A program made the translations under genes and the position numbers. A stretch of 64,000 bases of DNA from Darksidea phi (Eukaryota; Ascomycota; Dothideomycetes; Pleosporales; Lentitheciaceae): contig JASJFT010000001.1 of the NCBI GenBank assembly GCA_030770425.1, positions 1-64,000 on the forward strand. Direction: 5' to 3'. The notes under the pieces are model-generated. The model searched no databases. It had not been told where the DNA came from and was given only the letters and a program-made list of their open reading frames with translations. Positions 12,501-24,373 of this stretch are shown here, one piece after another. Position 1 is the first letter of the stretch, and every line of letters starts with the position of its first letter.

Positions 12501-13218
12501 GCTATCAGAGTCTGTGCTCGTGTACAGGTCCCGTCCAACGAGACTGTCGAAAGCCTCCAGCGTAAATATGAAAACAAGAAAAAGACGCGAGAAGCTGCCG
12601 AGTTGGAGCTTGGGGGCTCCGAGGAAGAGCTGCTGACGATCGCTAACGATGCTAAGAAGACTTACTTTGACGCGCAGAACATGGTGAAGGGCACCGAAAA
12701 TGTGCGCAGAGTAAGTATTGCGCTTTGCAGTTTGAGAGTATTCAGCTAATGTACCGTAGGTACTGAAATTGGCTCTCCAGACACGTCAAGAGCGCTGGAG
12801 GAGGTTTCGCCAGGCCATTTCGATGCGAGCTCGTGTCACATTCAATTATCTCCTCAGTGAACGCCGATTCCGTGGTAGCCTCAGCGTCGACCACAAGAAT
12901 CAACGCCTCGACATCCACATTCAACCTGATATTACGGTGAAAGAAGATGCTGGAAGGCAGACCAAGACGCTCTCTGGCGGCGAGAAGTCATTTTCGACGA
13001 TTTGTCTACTGCTCGCGCTGTGGGACGCCATGGGATCTCCGATTCGCTGCCTGGACGAGTTTGATGTTTACATGGACCAAGCCAACCGTGACGTTACCAT
13101 GAAGCTGATAATCGGGGCCGCTCGGCGGTCTGTGGGGCGTCAGTACATTTTGATTACTCCACAAGCTATAAACAACGCGGTCGTGGGTAACGCAGAGGAT
13201 GTGAAGATCATCTTGTAG
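9567..13218 (+). CDS. smc6: Structural maintenance of chromosomes protein 6 (Smc6)
   Basis: ATPase of the Smc5/6 complex, which acts in nuclear DNA repair and recombination and in resolving replication intermediates. Six exons: 9567-9653, 9704-10861, 10915-11480, 11530-11623, 11679-12710 and 12760-13218, with introns of 49-55 nt and all phases consistent, giving 1131 residues, the usual Smc6 length. The N-terminal ABC half has Walker A GENGSGKS at residues 127-134 and a conserved N...MNVLTQDQARQFL segment. Long heptad-rich coiled coils flank a hinge near residues 480-640. The C-terminal half has the ABC signature LSGGEKS from residue 1050 and Walker B PIRCLDEFD at about 1073-1081. PIRCLDEFD after LSGGEKSFST distinguishes Smc6 from other SMC proteins. 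A basic/acidic N-terminal extension of about 100 residues precedes the ATPase, as in other Smc6 proteins. All catalytic motifs are intact. Confidence 0.97.
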
Positions 13219-13994
13219 GTCTTTTGATATATGAAGTACTGTCCGCGATGGTTACTAACAAGAGGATAGGCTAGCGAGCCCTGAACGCGGCCAAACTGCG
13301 CTTAACTTGAGTAGGTGAAGTGACAGTGGAATCTTAGGTTTGGCGTTTGTTCGATTTTGTAGCTCTACAAAGCGATAAAGTCACGTTGCTCACGGGCGTT
13401 GTCGTACACGCTAGGCGGAGTCTTGAGGTGATTTTAGAAGCATACCCATAGGCGTTCGAGACAGCGTGACGACCCTTACTGAGAATGATGTATATCGGGT
13501 ACCCCAAAACTCCTGATAGGCAGTATCCATGCAGTTTAGCAGGCATGGCAAAAGGCATTTGAAATGCAAAAACAATTCAGTAACAGGGTTAGCGCGATGT
13601 GGGTTGCTGCCGCGGATGGTGAAACGGAGGGTCGCACGGACATGGAAGATGCTTCCCCGGTATAATGACAGTAACCTAGCATGTTGTCGAGGACGGATCT
13701 GGACCGAGTGTGCTATCTTCGATACTGTTGAGATCTGCACGCGTGCCTCTATTCACGCAGGCTGCTCGATCTGGAGCGGATCGCTGCCAGGGTTCCCAGC
13801 ATTACTGGCCAGAGCGGCCGTGCGCCGTTGCCGGGTTGCGACGACTCAGCAGCGCCCTCATCACACGTCTCTCCACAAAACACTCTCCACGAGCCGCACA
13901 GCCGCTGGCTGCGCTGTCACACGCTTCCTCCGTCGGGACTCCATGAGCGTTCATGTCTCCTCGCCCCGGTGAGACGTGACCGTCTCTGCACAGC
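13219..13994. other. Intergenic region, SMC6 3' side to F-box gene
   Basis: No supported gene. Open frames on both strands overlap one another and have no family features. A CACGCGTG motif lies at about 13738-13745. The final 150 bp before 13995 are probably the leader of the F-box gene. Confidence 0.55.
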
Positions 13995-16921
13995 ATGGAT
14001 TCCTCTCCACCCTCTCGGCCCTCGTCCCCCGGCACGCCCAGGACATGCTCTCCTCTGCCCTCGGATGACGAGCTGCCCCAGCCTGCGTCGCCCGCACCGG
14101 ACGCTGCGCATACGGCATTGCCTGAAGAAGAGCCCGACAGCCAGCATGAAAGCGGCTTGCAGGCGGCTGTAGCCGGCGCACCTCTTTCGCCAAGCGACAC
14201 GACCAACAAGTCGCTCAAGGGAAAAGAGAAGGCGAGGGCGAGCCCGATGAGGCTACTGGATCTTCCGGTAGACATCCTCAAGGAAATCATACACCAGGTG
14301 AGCATAGCGCCCAGGAACAGCATGCGCCTGCTAGTATGCGGCCGGAACAAAGGTTGACACAGGACACCAGCTCCCCCACACCAACGACCTCACGTCGCTT
14401 GCGCTCTGCCATTCCGCCCTTCACCGTCTCACGATACCATGCATCTACTCCCGCTTTGATATTGTCTGGCCCGACGAGAGCACGCACACGGAGCCCCGGT
14501 CCGGCGTGGACGCCCTTACTTATGGGCTCGCAACGCTGGTCATGGGCGACGACTGCTTCCCGCACCAGAACCGGCTTCAGCAGCAACGCAGCGTGGCCCC
14601 CACGAGAAGGCCCGCTCCCACACCGTACCCGGTTGCACGGCGGCGCTTCGGCAACTACTATGCTCAGTTCACGAAGAAATTCTCTTTGGGCAACGGGCCG
14701 GCAGCATGGGTTCAGGAATACATGATCACCAAAGAGGGCGGCAAAATGCTCGGTACACTGGTGGCGCTGGCGATTGCCCGGATGATCAACCTCGAAACCT
14801 TTGTCTGGGACATGCCGACCGGCGTCCTTCGAGACGTGTGGTTAGCACTCGCAAGCCAGGCTGATCGAACTGATGGAGAGGAATGTCGTCTTGACCGCCT
14901 GTGGATTCGATGGCACGACAACACGATAGATGCGCCCGTGCCTCCACCAGCACCTCCTATGATTCTCAACAATGTCGCTGTTCCACCGCCTCCGAACACG
15001 ACGCATCCTAGTGGACTAGGTGCGGTTCAGGCACCCGTGGCCGCGCCGCAAGCGTTCCAGTCGCCTGCCATATCTGCAATAGAGCGCGTCGAACATCCCA
15101 CATTCTCAGTCATTCCTGCGCTGAAATGTCTTAGCGTTTTGGACATCGATGAGCTGCCCTATCTGGACGAAATGAGCATACTAATAGCTCGGTCACAACG
15201 AAAGCTACGAGAACTTAGAGTCGGCATTGCACCCCACGCGCAACAGCGCGATTGGGTCACGGCTTGGGAAGGCGATGGGATCCAACAAGTCGACTACAAT
15301 GCCTCCTGGACGGGCGCAAGCACGATAGGCGAAAAGAGACTGGGTGGTGTTCTTGGGATACTCGTTGGCAGGGTTCACAACTTGCGGCATACCGAGGAAC
15401 CAGCTACGCAACGACCGAACGCGACCGGGCTAGCAGATCGCCAGTCTGAGGTTACCGCCGTCAAGTTTGGCACCCCGGGCTCCGTACCTTCCCACAACAT
15501 CCCACAACATGACCGGGAGCCAGAAAACAACGATCATTTCGACATCGCTTCGGACGAGCCTACTGTGCCGGAAGGGGTCAGCCTCATAGATGACATTCAG
15601 TCACTTACCATAGACCCAGTCATGCAGCCAATGGACCCCACAGAAAACACCAGCATATTAGGGGCGCCAGTACCGCCCTCAAACGCTAGGCCAACACCAA
15701 GTCAGAGAAGTGACGAAAGTGATACCGTCAGCGGCTACCACCAATCAGACGAACCGAAACTAAATGGCAGGTTGAAGTTAGAAGTCCTGGAGCTCGAGCG
15801 AGTTCCACTATCAGTGCCTGTGCTTCTTAGAGCTTTTGACTGGTCAATGTTGTCGACCCTGACGCTACTTAACTGTAGCAACCATGAGCAACTTTGGAAG
15901 TCACTCCGAAGAGCCTATACACCGCGCTCTGCGTACCCGACCGGCTCGCCATCATCATCCAAGGCTTACAAAGCGTCATATACTCTCCGATCTGAATACA
16001 GTTTGAATCTCAAGAAGGTTCACACCAACACGGTTTCTCCATCATTGATTTCTTTTCTAAAGGAAACACTTGCACCGAATAGCCTTGAAGTGCTCTTCCT
16101 TCAGGAGGGTCGGTCGTACACTTCAACAGTGACCGTGGACGCGATATACCGGGGACCGCTTCGGCGGCATCGGTCAAGCTTGAAGAAGTTGATGATCGAC
16201 AGTAGTGAGAAAGGACCAGACGGACACGCAACCAATAGTTCGAGATGGAGACGATGGATGCTGAACCGCGAGATTCTTACGTTCATCACAAGTGGGCGGA
16301 TGAACAGTCTACGAGAACTCGCTGTTTCGATCGACTACAAAGACTGGGTAATTCAATGCAACGCATGGAATGTAATTCACAGCTAACCTCGACCAGCATC
16401 ACTTCCTGCAACGACTTCCTTTAATACCACACATTCGTTCTCTATACATCCCCTTCATCGCTGATCACGCTCATGGTAACAACATTGACCCAAGAGAACT
16501 TGCCTACCAAATATTAGACATTGTCCATCTGCGCCCTGAGATCGAGCTCTGCTACATGGGTCTCTCGACTAAATGCTTCGAAATCCTCGAAAATCGGCCG
16601 TCCAATTACGACTTACGGAACGATGGCATGAACGTCGCCGATGGCTCTGGCGCCGGCTACGTACCGCACGACCCTATGATGTCTGACGACGAATCTGAAG
16701 CAACAGAGGATGAGGACGAGGACGATCTCGATGGCGGTATGCCTGCAGGCGATGGCGAGGACACGGATTCCGAGGCTTCAGATGATGCTCATGACGATTC
16801 TGACGATGACTCCTTCTTGCAGGATGCTCATAAGGGACCAAAACTTAGAGTGCGAGAAATTCTCTTCTATGAGGAACGAGTGGAAGCTTTTCGGCGGAGG
16901 CACGGCGTGCTTAGGCCTTAG
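13995..16921 (+). CDS. F-box domain protein with acidic C-terminus
   Basis: Three exons: 13995-14297, 14371-16347 and 16397-16921 (introns 73 and 49 nt), giving about 934 residues. An F-box begins near residue 85 (RLLDLPVDILKEII) and continues across the first intron as HQLPHTNDLTSLALCHSALH. This continuity fixes the acceptor at 14370; the nearer AG at 14362 would put the next exon in the wrong frame. F-box proteins bind Skp1 and present substrates to SCF ubiquitin ligases. The middle has proline-rich and disordered parts and leucine-rich stretches (LKCLSVLDIDELP, LRELRVG, LKLEVLELERVPL) that may be degenerate LRRs. The C-terminal 100 residues contain a long acidic run of D/E/S. The substrate cannot be predicted. 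It lies 608 bp upstream of APC2, part of another ubiquitin ligase, probably by chance. Confidence 0.85.
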
Positions 16922-17529
16922 TGAGAGACGGACACCAGTGGTTGGACATTTCGTGGCATTTGCAAGGTTAAGCGGCACAAAATTCATAGGCGTGGGCGCG
17001 TTTTCGGGAATATCCATATGGCGTGTTATGTTTGTGTTATTTACTCCATGGGAGCTGGACTGAGCGTGGGATTTCGGCTCAGCAGGCCAGGAGCTGGGAG
17101 CTGACACCTGCAACATTTCAACGGCTACTCACTGTAGTTTACAAGTTTAGCGTGTATGCACACGCTGGTATGGCATGAATGCAATGTGGGTGCGGAAACA
17201 GCTCAAGTAGAAACTGGCCATGATAGGATACCGAGACTTCGGCGTCGAGATTAAAACGCGAGTGAAGGACTGGCACGTGAATACGCGACATTGATCCATT
17301 GAAGCCAGTCTGTGCTCCCCGCCAGTGCGACTCCGCATCGGTGCCAACCTCCGTGCCACTTTCGTAGGGACTTCGATGCGCTCGAAATCTCCAGACAACC
17401 CGCGATTATAGGCTTTCTTCCTGTCCCAGAGTTATTGGTACCGTGGATTTTTCGATGGTGCAATGTATAGCCGCACATAAGCAACACAAACATCAATCGG
17501 CGAAGCGGGGCTAATCCGCACTCTCCACC
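16922..17529. other. Intergenic region, F-box 3' UTR and APC2 promoter
   Basis: About 600 bp with no supported gene. Short antisense frames here have no family features. Confidence 0.55.
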
Positions 17530-20292
17530 ATGGACCACACGACCCTCGTCTTCGCCTCCGTCTTCCCCGTACCCTCGCTCTCACATACCACGCCTACGCC
17601 TGTCGCAACACCGGACCCGGGACACACCGCGCCTGGCGTGTCGTTTGGCAGCCCCTTTGCGCCTAATGCGGGGGGTGCACAACAGAGGGCTGCAAAGAGG
17701 ATGGTGGCGTGGAGTGCGGCGACAAGATTCTTAAGTTTGCATGAGGGTGAGGGAAGGCCATTAAGGAGGAGCAGAGAGGTCGATGGGGCGTTGGCATATC
17801 TATTGGTGGGGGATGGCAAGAGCCCCGATGGAGAAGGCCGAGGGGAGGAGGGGCTAGTGGAGTGGTATACGAATGAGGCGAGGATACACTTTGCGGCATC
17901 TGTGAGGCATGGTCTGAGAGAGTTGTGGGACAAGGTATAGATGTGTCGAGAGGACGAGAGATGAGAGGATACCTAACCTGTGCCGCAGGAGATCAAACTA
18001 TGCAACGCCTGGAATCTCCTCGAAGAGACGCAGCGGATACTGGAGCAGATCCAGACCCACTACATGCAACCCTTCAACGACCACATTCTACCGTTTCTGC
18101 ACCAAAATGCTAGCAACATCACGATCCGTGCAAGCAGAGATGCACAGGCCGTCGAGACAGAGCTGGTGGGTGGTACGAAGGCGAAGTTTGAGCGCGATAT
18201 ACATGCCGCTTTTGCACAGAGCTTACCACATCAACGCTTCTCCAAGACGCTGAGTTACGTTCTATACGATGCGGGGTGCAGACTCTTTCGCTTCTACAGC
18301 CGCCATGATGGCATCGAACCACCCGCAACCCCCGAGCCCACAATAGCCATCCGCGACCGTACGACAATCCTCCTCATGGGTCTCGAGCGCGTAGGTCTTG
18401 GCGGAGATAATGCGCAGAAGGCATTCGCGCACAGTATGAACAAACTTCTCGATACTTTTATTTCCAGTCATTACATGAAGGTAGATTGGTATTCGAAGAG
18501 ACCTGTTGTGCCAGACTTGAGGAACTGGATCGAGAATGGAGTAGTTCCACTCGTGGAACTAATCATGGAGTGCTTGAGATGTGACGATGGCGAAGTACAA
18601 CCGACGCAATTAAAAGTATGGCAGGAGATGGGGTTAGTCCGGTTAGGGAGAGCGAGGGTAGAGGGGCTTTTCGATTTCGTGATATGTTGGGACAGGAGCT
18701 TGGGCGCTATCTTAGATCTCAAGGAATACCTCAAGCTGGACGGTGCGAAAGAATACCTCAGAGCCAGGTTCTCTCGCCAGGTATCAAAACGTCTTCTCCA
18801 CCCAGGAGCCACCACGACTTACATACTAAACGTCTACATTTCTATCATTCGCGCCTTTCACAAGCTGGAGCCGAAGGGTGTTCTGCTACAGAGTGTAGCA
18901 CGGCCAATCAGAAGGTACTTGAAAGGACGAGAGGACACCGCCCGAATCATCATATCGAGCCTTCTCATCGATGTGGATGATGAAAACAGCGGTAGGTCTA
19001 CGTTGAGCGGAGACTTATCATACGAAATCGCCAGCGAAATGTCGAAACCTTTCGCCCACGCCGAAGCCACAGATGAGGAGTCTGATTTGAACGACATGAA
19101 CTGGCATCCTCTACCACACGATGCATCTCCAGAATACAAAAAGTCGAAAGTCGAAGATGTTATATATTTTCTACTTACGCTCTGGGATAGAGAAGACTTC
19201 ATCAACGAGTTGAAGAATATTCTCGGCGATCACTTGTTACGGTGTCAAGACCCGGAGTATCACAAAGAGATCAGGTTGCTTGAGCTCATAAAGATTCGAC
19301 TGGGCGAAGATAAACTGCAAGCGTGTGAAGTTATGCTGCGCGATGTGTTGGAATCAAGACGCATCAACGATGCTATCCGCACCACAGCCGAACTGTCCAC
19401 ATCTCGCCATGGACACCCACAGACTCCTGAAGGCTCTGGATCTCGAACTTCACAGCCACGCCGACTAACCAAATCAGCGTCTTCTCACCCCGTCTTCTCG
19501 ACACCGCATCTCAAAAACCCATCAAACGAACCGACTCTAAACGCACAAATCCTCTCCTCTTTCTTCTGGCCTATCCTTCGCGATGATGAATTTCGCGTTC
19601 CCGCGCAGATCGAATCCCTACAGAAGACCTACGAATCACGATTTGAGCGCATCAAAGGCATGCGCAAGCTACGCTGGATGAACGCGCTTGGTGATTCGAC
19701 AATTACGCTAGAATTTGAAGACAGGAAGGAAGAGTTCGGAGGTTTGACGATGTGGCAGGTTAGCGTTATTTATGCGTTTCAACCCCATGATGGGGAAGGG
19801 TGGGTTGGTAAAGGGAAGGATAAGAGCGAGGGTATAACGAGGAATGTGGCGCAGCTTGAAGAGACATTGGATATGGACGAGAACCTTGTGAGACAAGCTC
19901 TTGCTTTCTGGGTCGGTAAGTCAGTCCTGCGTCTCAAATCCCCTGATACCTACACCGTCATCGAGCGCCTCAGTTCCTCTACCGCCGCCGACGATAACGC
20001 TGCGGCGGCCGCCTCGGAACTCGCCGAGGTCCAAGCTGCGCAGACCACGACGGTGAAGTCGCAGGCTGACTTGCTGAACGAGAGGAAAGATGTGTATATG
20101 TCTTTCATCGTGGGGATGTTGACGAACCAGGGTAATTTGGGGGTGCAGAGGATACTTATCATGATGAGGATGATGGTTCAGGGCGGCTTCCCTTTTGGAG
20201 CCGAAGAGGTTAGAGGACTGTTGGGAGAGATGGAGAGCGCGGAGAAGGTTGTGGGGCTTGGGGGCGATGTTTGGGGAATTCGGAAGGGCTAG
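17530..20292 (+). CDS. apc2: Anaphase-promoting complex subunit 2 (cullin-type)
   Basis: Cullin scaffold subunit of the APC/C, the nuclear ubiquitin ligase that drives anaphase and mitotic exit by recruiting the RING subunit Apc11. Two exons, 17530-17934 and 17989-20292, with a 54-nt intron (GTATAG...GCAG, phase 0), give 902 residues. Family signals: the segment LWDREDFINELKNILGDHLL near residue 533, then a CEVMLRDVLESRRI segment; FFWPILRDDEF; the cullin segment with SRFERIKGMRKLRWMNALGDS and a TMWQVSVIYAF strand near 700; and a C-terminal winged-helix (WHB) domain of about 60 residues with IMMRMMVQGGFPFGAEEV. A Ser/Thr/Pro-rich leader of about 50 residues precedes the cullin repeats. A disordered SRTSQPRRLTKSASS linker sits before the cullin homology domain. 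The frame is intact. Confidence 0.95.
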
Positions 20293-22662
20293 CTCAACGG
20301 TGGTGCGGAAAGCATAGTGCCCTAGCATACGTATAGATACGAGCTTCCTAGTTAGCTTAACAAAAGTGTCTACAGGCTTTTATGCTAGTATTATGCTAGG
20401 TAGACACAAGGGCTGTCATAGGGTATGCGCGGATACCCAATGCATTTATGTAATTAAAGCGTCTTAGAGATAAGAAAGTAGAGTGATACAAGACGTAATC
20501 TTTTACGGTCGCGCAGGTGGCGTAAAAAGTGTGGTAGTAGTGCCTGCTCGAAGATAATGCATCGTATTCCTTTTCCCCCTTTAAGCTATATATGTAGTTG
20601 TAGTTGGTGTTGCTCGCAGACGGCAGTGGTGCAAAAAGCTTGGGCAAAAAGCAGGTAAAAAAGGCAAAAACAGTAGCTCGAACCGAGCATGTTTTGAGGT
20701 GGTGTCCAAAGATTGATTAAGTGCAGTGTTGTGCGGGACTCGCGGCCACTTCTGGTAAAAGGCAAGAAATGGGTTCGTACAAATCCTCGCACTGCACAAG
20801 TTATTCTTGTGCGGTAATTTAATTATATACTGGGTCAAATTTTGCAGTTGATGGAGTGTGCGAAATTCGGTTGGGATAAGCGAGGCGGGACGTGCAGGGC
20901 AGCAACAGACACTCACAGGAGGTAGCTCGCTTAGTTTGTCAAACTATACGGTCCAATTACGAGAAGGATGAGGGGACGGGCGCCCCGCGGCGTTCGTCTA
21001 CGTGCTTCTATCCCTGCCGTTTTCCAGATGTCGGTACTTGTCTCAACACTAGGAACGTTCATATCAAACGCAACACTGCTGGGCGCATCTACTCCAACAC
21101 AATTCCCTTAGATTACTGTGTCCCGCTAGTCTTTCCAACATCTGAGGTCTACTTATATACTCTCGCTACCCTACAAGCTTAAACCCCGGCAAACCTCACC
21201 CAAAGACTCTTCGCCCTTCTCCCGTAACGGCAACTAAACGATAAGATTTCGGAAACCGTCATCTCCTTATTGACCTGGACTTCGGCAAGACCTTATTACG
21301 ACAGCCCAACCTTCCGTTCAACGTAACCGCCATCGGTACTTGCCACTACTCGTCAACAGAACCTCAAAGTCTCGGCACTAGACTGCTTGCGGTTTTAGGA
21401 GCATAGGGATAGCCTCAACGTTGTAGGCGTCAGATCTTACACCCCGTGTGGGCTTTGTGGTAATGGCGCAGAGTGGAGGATCCCCCAAGACATTTGCAGC
21501 CTTTTGGGTAATGTTTTCCATGGAACTACGCAGGCTATACTACTTTCAAGATGCCGAAGATGAACATAGTCAGTCCTATGGGTTTCTTGCGTGCATTCGC
21601 CGCTCTATGGGCGTCTCTGTCTCTCCTTGGGTCACCGGGTTCTATTTGATTGGCCGCCTACCGGCTTTGTGTAGCACGAGTTCTCGGCCATGGATGAGGG
21701 TAGCGGGCGTGGTGGACGTCACCGTTTGACGAACGACAGCTAACATATACAGACAATCCAGTACGACTGCAGCTGCAGCTCCTTGAACTTCTCGGTTATA
21801 ACACGTATACACTGTGTGGGCGCGTCCGACGGCCTCATCTTGCGGAATCACCTTTGAGGGGAATTACTCTGGTTTGCTTCGTCACTTTAGACACCACGGC
21901 CGTCGTTCCACTACTGTCCTCTACGCTGAAAGCAAGTGTGAACCAGTGCCGCGAGTCCCGATTTCATGAGTCTAGATTTCCACAAACTTCAACTTTCCGA
22001 GTACAGCCCACACGAGGTAGGACTAGTCTGAGGTCGTCACCTTGGACCGCTCAGTGCAGCTATCTGACAGTGACTCAATCCGCATTCACTACCGCCGACT
22101 CACCGGCGTGCGCAGTTGCCCTGGTTGCCTAGCTGGGGCTAGCGCCAGGTTACGGTGCACAACACAGGCACGCTCATAAACCAACTGCAGGTCTCCCTTG
22201 CGCTCCAGTCTCTCCACCACTCTGTCGCTACCATTTTCTCCCTACGTTCTGTCAGACACTCCTTCTCGGCTGCGCCCTCTCCACACTCATTTCTTCAGCC
22301 GCGACGCATTGACAAGCCCAAAGGTACTTCGTCCCTTCCCGACGGTCACGCAGTCCCCCGTGCCGCCCTGCCTCAACAACTGTCGTACACGGTCCAGTCC
22401 CTACATTCTTCGTATATCTGCCTTGCATTCCCCCGCTGCATTCCATAACATTCGCTTAGTCTGCGCTGTCCCGTTGACCGAGGAGCATATCGAGCATCTA
22501 TCTGAGAGCCAGCCTCGTAAGTTCGTTCTCTGCACCGCTATCCGGCCCTTGCCTCTCTGCACTCCAGGGCTGTTTGACTGATGCCGCTGGCCGGCACCCC
22601 TAGTCTTTCATTCAGCCGTACATATTTACGCATTTCGCCTTGGAACCAATCGAACATTCACC
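20293..22662. other. 2.4-kb gene-free stretch
   Basis: This is the longest gap outside the RIP block. 20340-20900 is moderately AT-rich with a repeated TTATGCTAG word near 20380-20400. 20900-22150 has only short frames (20892-21182, 21448-21729) with no recognisable domain. 22190-22600 is rich in C and T on the + strand, as is common just upstream of fungal start codons, and is probably the promoter and leader of the GH17 gene. CpA and TpG are common, so this is not RIP-saturated. Confidence 0.55.
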
Positions 22663-24064
22663 ATGAAGTTGGGTGCACTGGCCAATATCCTCATTTTGTG
22701 CGGTACTCTGGTCCAGAGCGCTGTCGGTCATCCACTCGGTAAGTACGTTATTTTCGAGTGCCTTGAAACTCGGCTAACACCATACAGGTCTCCTCGGAAA
22801 GCGTGTCATAAAGACCGAAGTTGTCTTCGTTACCGAGACTGTTGCTCATGCAGTGGTGTACGTCGACGGAAAAGGCGCTCCGTACCTGACCTCAACGGTA
22901 GAACGAGTGAGCGGTATCCCGGCTACGGTGGCTGTATCTACTCCCGTTTTGTTTACCTCTATCACTCCAACGCCAGTCGAGCCGGTCCCAACACCGTCGA
23001 TGGAATTGTTTGGGGCCCCAGCTCCACCTGCTAGTCCGACTCCATTGGGCCCGTCCCCCTCTGTTGTTGTGCCGGCTCAGGCGAGTCCATTTACGGCTCC
23101 TCCACTAAGCTCGCCTGAGCCATCATCATCGTCGGCCATCCCCCCTCCGCCTCCGCCTCCGCTATCTAAAGCCTCGGAGCCTGGGTCCTCTTCGCCACCA
23201 CCCGGTCCGGCCGCGAGCGCGAAGGCGCCCGAGCCATTGTCTGTCGTAAACCCAGAGCCAACCACGAATTGCGATGATAGCTTCCCGCTCGGAATTACGT
23301 ACGACCCTTTCAAGGGCATTCCCGGGCAGTGTCAGTGCAAGACAAAGGACGAGATGGCTGCAGAATTCGAGAAGATGAAAGAGTTCGGCATTATACGCAT
23401 ATACGGCGACGATTGCGGCGTCATTCCAGTCGCTGTTCAACAGGCGAAGAAGAACGGACAAAAGTTGATGGCTGGCATCTACACGCCTAACCAAGACATT
23501 GACAGTGTGGTCGATGCGTTATCGGATGCCATCGATCGGTACAACGGCGGTAACTGGAATATCATCAGCTTGGTCTCTGTCGGAAATGAGAGGGTCAATG
23601 CTCATGTCATTACTGCCTCCGACGCTCACGACGCCCTCACACAGGCACGCGAGGCTCTTAACGGCGCTGGGTATTCTGGGCCAGTCGGTGTTGTAGAGAC
23701 TGCCCCCGCGGTGATTGACAACCCGTCCCTATGCGAAAACTCCGACATGGCGCTAGTGAACATTCACGCCTTCTTCGACCCGAACACGAAAGCAGAAGAT
23801 GCGGGGGAGTTCGTGAAGAGCGAGGTTGCCCGCGTGAAGAAGGCCTGTCCCGGCAAGCGTGTCGTCGTTACCGAATCTGGTTGGCCTAGCCAGGGCACTG
23901 GTCACGATAAAGCTGTGGTATCCAAAGATGCGCAGCGGGCAGCTATCAGCTCCATTCGTGCAGCGTTCGGTCATGATATATTCCTTTTCAATGCTTTTGA
24001 CTCGCCTTGGAAGACGGACGATGAGAGCACCTGGAACTCGGAGAGGTACTGGGGTATCTTGTAG
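22663..24064 (+). CDS. Secreted GH17 glucan 1,3-beta-glucosidase / cell-wall glucanase (Scw/Bgl2 type)
   Basis: Two exons, 22663-22738 and 22788-24064, with a 49-nt intron that splits a Gly codon, give about 450 residues. A signal peptide covers about residues 1-22 (MKLGALANILILCG...). It is followed by a Lys-Arg (LLGKR) site that could be cleaved by a Kex2-like protease. A Val/Thr-rich segment and a Pro/Ser-rich linker (about residues 100-195) lead to the GH17 catalytic barrel from ITYDPF onward. The expected catalytic pair is present: the acid/base Glu in VGNE at residue 293, and the nucleophile Glu in TESGWPS at residue 388. The enzyme should act in the cell wall, cutting or transferring beta-1,3-glucan. 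The layout (signal, Kex2 site, linker, GH17) resembles Scw4/Scw10. No GPI signal is visible, as the protein ends in RYWGIL. Confidence 0.92.
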
Positions 24065-24373
24065 GGATATCTATCGGCATGCGGCTAGTGTGCACATCCT
24101 TTGTCATCATCTCAAGGGGCACCGGCAGCAGGAGTCTGCATAAGAGTGCGAAGGTCATTTTTGGGCAATTATGAGCAATAGGCACAGCTTATGTAACATA
24201 GATATTGGTCTCAAATGACTAACACATTCGAAATTCTCTGCTGACCGTTGTAATGCCGTTTTTTATCTAAGAAGCAAGTGGCAGACTCTTCTGTCAAAAC
24301 CTTGTGTATAGTTTTCTACACCCTTTCAATTCCCAAGCTCCACCGTATACTGTTGGAGCCTCTAAATGATTGC
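24065..24373. other. Short intergenic region between convergent genes
   Basis: 3' regions of the GH17 gene (+) and the SDR gene (-). Nothing else seen. Confidence 0.6.

Noticed and set aside
13738..13745. CACGCGTG motif upstream of the F-box gene as an MBF site
   Set aside because: A single hexamer with no functional link; expected by chance in a window of this size.
21448..21729. 93-residue open frame in the gene-free stretch
   Set aside because: No domain, no splice partners giving a longer product, and no signal peptide.
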